A stretch of DNA of 14,999 nucleotides from Gammaproteobacteria bacterium (lineage in GTDB: Bacteria > Pseudomonadota > Gammaproteobacteria > GCA-001735895): the NCBI GenBank assembly GCA_024763185.1, contig JANTFY010000033.1, forward strand, positions 1 to 14,999, read 5' to 3'. Within the stretch, counting starts at the first letter, position 1, and each line of letters opens with the position of its first letter. Below the pieces are notes generated by a model, which was not told the DNA's origin, searched no databases, and saw only the letters and a list, made by a program, of their open reading frames with translations. The translations under genes and the position numbers were made by a program. Below, piece after piece: positions 13,968-14,999 of the stretch.

Positions 13968-14522
13968 ATGCATCGACAAGACCTGTTAAATTACCTGCGC
14001 AATTATCGTAGCGCCTTTATGGATGAAGTGGCTTATGTGCAACGTTCCATCGAATACATCGAAAACAATCCGGACTGTTTTAATCGTGAACATGGACCCA
14101 TCCACGTGACGGGTTCTGCCTGGGTGGTTAACCCGGCGCGGGATCTGGTGTTGATGGTGCATCATGGCAAGTTACATGAATGGTATCAACCGGGCGGTCA
14201 TGCAGATGGCGACCCCGATGTGTTGCGCGTGGCGATGAAGGAAGCGCAGGAAGAAAGCGGCGTCAGTGACGAGCATATACATCTGCTGATGCCGGAAATG
14301 TTCGATGTGGATATGCACATGATTCCGCCTTCTGCAGAAGCCCCGGCGCATGGACACATAGACCTACGATTTCTTCTGGAAATTGATGATGTGCATGATG
14401 TGCCGGGTAGTGATGAGTCGCACGAGGTGAAATGGGTGCCTCTCAACCGGGTGCTGTCCTATAACGGCAATCGATCCACTTATCGTATGGTTGATAAGAC
14501 GCGGCGTCTCAGAAAGTGGTGA
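13968..14522 (+). CDS. Nudix hydrolase between csoS1D and cbbL
   Basis: This 184-aa protein has the beta-strand ITV-type entry (GPIHVTGSAWVV, about 43-54) and a Nudix box beginning at GGHADGDPDVLRVAM and continuing KEAQEESGV (about 76-99). The REUXEE catalytic core is present as K-E-A-Q-E-E-S-G-V, with Lys in place of Arg. The first glutamate of the box is replaced by proline, flanked by aspartates. An N-terminal helical segment (residues 1-40) precedes the fold. The family hydrolyses nucleoside diphosphates linked to another moiety, using Mg2+ bound by the glutamates. The substrate cannot be told from sequence. It starts 12 bases after the csoS1D stop and shares its transcript, so a housekeeping role for CO2 fixation (removal of a damaged nucleotide or sugar) is possible. 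It could equally be a passenger gene. Confidence 0.88.
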   Translation: MHRQDLLNYLRNYRSAFMDEVAYVQRSIEYIENNPDCFNREHGPIHVTGSAWVVNPARDLVLMVHHGKLHEWYQPGGHADGDPDVLRVAMKEAQEESGVSDEHIHLLMPEMFDVDMHMIPPSAEAPAHGHIDLRFLLEIDDVHDVPGSDESHEVKWVPLNRVLSYNGNRSTYRMVDKTRRLRKW

Positions 14523-14543
14523 ATGTATAGTTTTATTTGGGTT

Positions 14544-14574
14544 CTGCCTGCCAGAGAGGCGGCAGTTATTTTTT
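14544..14574 (+). terminator. Rho-independent terminator after the Nudix gene
   Basis: CTGCC-T-GCC and GGC-GGCAG form an 8-bp stem with one bulged T and the loop AGAGA. It is followed by TTATTTTTT and lies 22 bases after the Nudix stop. It separates the csoS1D-Nudix unit from cbbL. Confidence 0.85.
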
Positions 14575-14618
14575 AATGATCAAGCGACCAATGTCTGTAT
14601 AGAAGAGATATTTGCAAG

Positions 14619-14636
14619 CATAGATAATAATCTATG
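14619..14636 (+). promoter_or_regulatory. Perfect dyad upstream of cbbL, candidate CbbR site
   Basis: CATAGAT-AATA-ATCTATG is a perfect inverted repeat with 7-bp arms. It shares the arm ATAGAT/ATCTAT with the csoS1D dyad but has a spacer one base longer. Its centre (about 14627.5) lies about 65 bases before the start point predicted for cbbL. Confidence 0.6.
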
Positions 14637-14656
14637 AATCATGAATATATTATTGA

Positions 14657-14686
14657 TTGGTTTGTGGGTAGTAACTCTTCTATGCT
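14657..14686 (+). promoter_or_regulatory. Candidate cbbL promoter
   Basis: TTGGTT (14657-14662) and TATGCT (14681-14686) are separated by 18 bases, matching consensus at 3 of 6 and 4 of 6. Transcription would begin near 14692, giving a leader of about 50 bases before cbbL. Confidence 0.42.
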
Positions 14687-14742
14687 TCGGCAACGCTTGA
14701 AAAAGCAACAATTCTTTGGAATGTGAAAACAGGAGACTCTAA

Positions 14743-14999
14743 ATGTCAAAACAAGGTTATGATGCGGGTGTAAAAGAATATCGCGATATGTATTGGACGC
14801 CTGACTACGTCCCTCTCGATACCGATTTACTGGCGTGTTTTAAATGCACAGGTCAGTCCGGTGTACCTAAAGAAGAAGTCGCTGCAGCAGTAGCGGCAGA
14901 ATCTTCAACCGGTACCTGGTCAACTGTATGGTCAGAACTGCTGACTGATATGGAATACTACAAAGGTCGTTGTTACCGCATCGAAGATGTGCCTGGTGA
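14743..14999 (+). CDS. cbbL: RuBisCO form IA large subunit, N-terminal 85 codons (cut by window edge)
   Basis: This is the N-terminal region of form I ribulose-1,5-bisphosphate carboxylase large subunit: DAGVKEYRDMYWTPDYVPLD, then LLACFKCTGQSGVPKEEVAA, then ESSTGTWSTVWSELLTD (about 55-71) and YKGRCYRIEDVPG. The catalytic-site residues of this region (Glu and the TGTW segment) are intact. The CTGQ and SELLTD wording is, from memory, closer to the carboxysomal (IAc) sequences of alpha-cyanobacteria than to Halothiobacillus CbbL. The csoS1D neighbour also supports a carboxysomal enzyme. An AGGAGA ribosome-binding site sits seven bases before the ATG. Nothing can be said of the remaining 80% of the protein or of cbbS. 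Confidence 0.95.
   Translation, partial: MSKQGYDAGVKEYRDMYWTPDYVPLDTDLLACFKCTGQSGVPKEEVAAAVAAESSTGTWSTVWSELLTDMEYYKGRCYRIEDVPG

Noticed and set aside
1..14999. CRISPR array, insertion sequence, tRNA or rRNA genes
   Set aside because: No regularly spaced repeats, no transposase-like frame with terminal repeats and no RNA-gene signature were seen. Gene packing looks like ordinary chromosomal operons.

Overview
The window looks like part of the chromosome of a chemolithoautotrophic, probably sulfur-oxidising gammaproteobacterium. It is built around CO2 fixation: a DAB-type inorganic-carbon accumulation operon, an alpha-carboxysome shell gene (csoS1D) and the start of a form IA RuBisCO large subunit gene (cbbL). 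The taxonomic placement is inferred from gene content and from remembered family sequences, because no search could be run.

Layout. (1) Positions 1-5007, minus strand: a tightly packed operon for a multisubunit Mrp/Mnh-type cation/proton antiporter, transcribed in the order E, F, G, (MrpA C-terminal module + B fusion), C, D and a second D-like subunit that runs off the left edge. Junctions are 1-2 nt gaps or 1-8 nt overlaps. A candidate sigma70 promoter precedes mrpE. (2) Positions 5008-5393: a largely empty intergenic stretch. (3) Positions 5394-6662, minus strand: a small Omp85-family (BamA/TamA-like) outer-membrane protein with a signal peptide and one POTRA-like domain. (4) Positions 6663-6927: a divergent control region. 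(5) Positions 6928-13166, plus strand: dabB, an extra membrane subunit, dabA, a CPII-like PII protein and an unrecognised 103-aa protein. The first four are joined by stop/start overlaps. (6) Positions 13167-14522: a second unit with its own promoter, carrying csoS1D and a Nudix hydrolase and closed by a clear rho-independent terminator. (7) Positions 14523-14999: the cbbL promoter and the first 85 codons of cbbL. The rest of the carboxysome operon presumably lies to the right.

How the parts fit. DabA/DabB would couple a cation gradient to cytosolic hydration of CO2 to bicarbonate. The PII-like protein could sense adenine nucleotides or bicarbonate and tune uptake. CsoS1D would form gated pores in the shell that encloses RuBisCO. 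The Mrp-like complex could maintain the ion gradient and internal pH.

The most notable non-coding signal is a shared ATAGATAATA-type element upstream of dabB, csoS1D and cbbL. It is a perfect dyad at the last two. At each it is centred about 65 bp upstream of the start point predicted from independently read -35/-10 elements. This is the expected geometry of a LysR-type regulator such as CbbR, and it suggests one regulon across three transcription units. No regulator gene is in the window.
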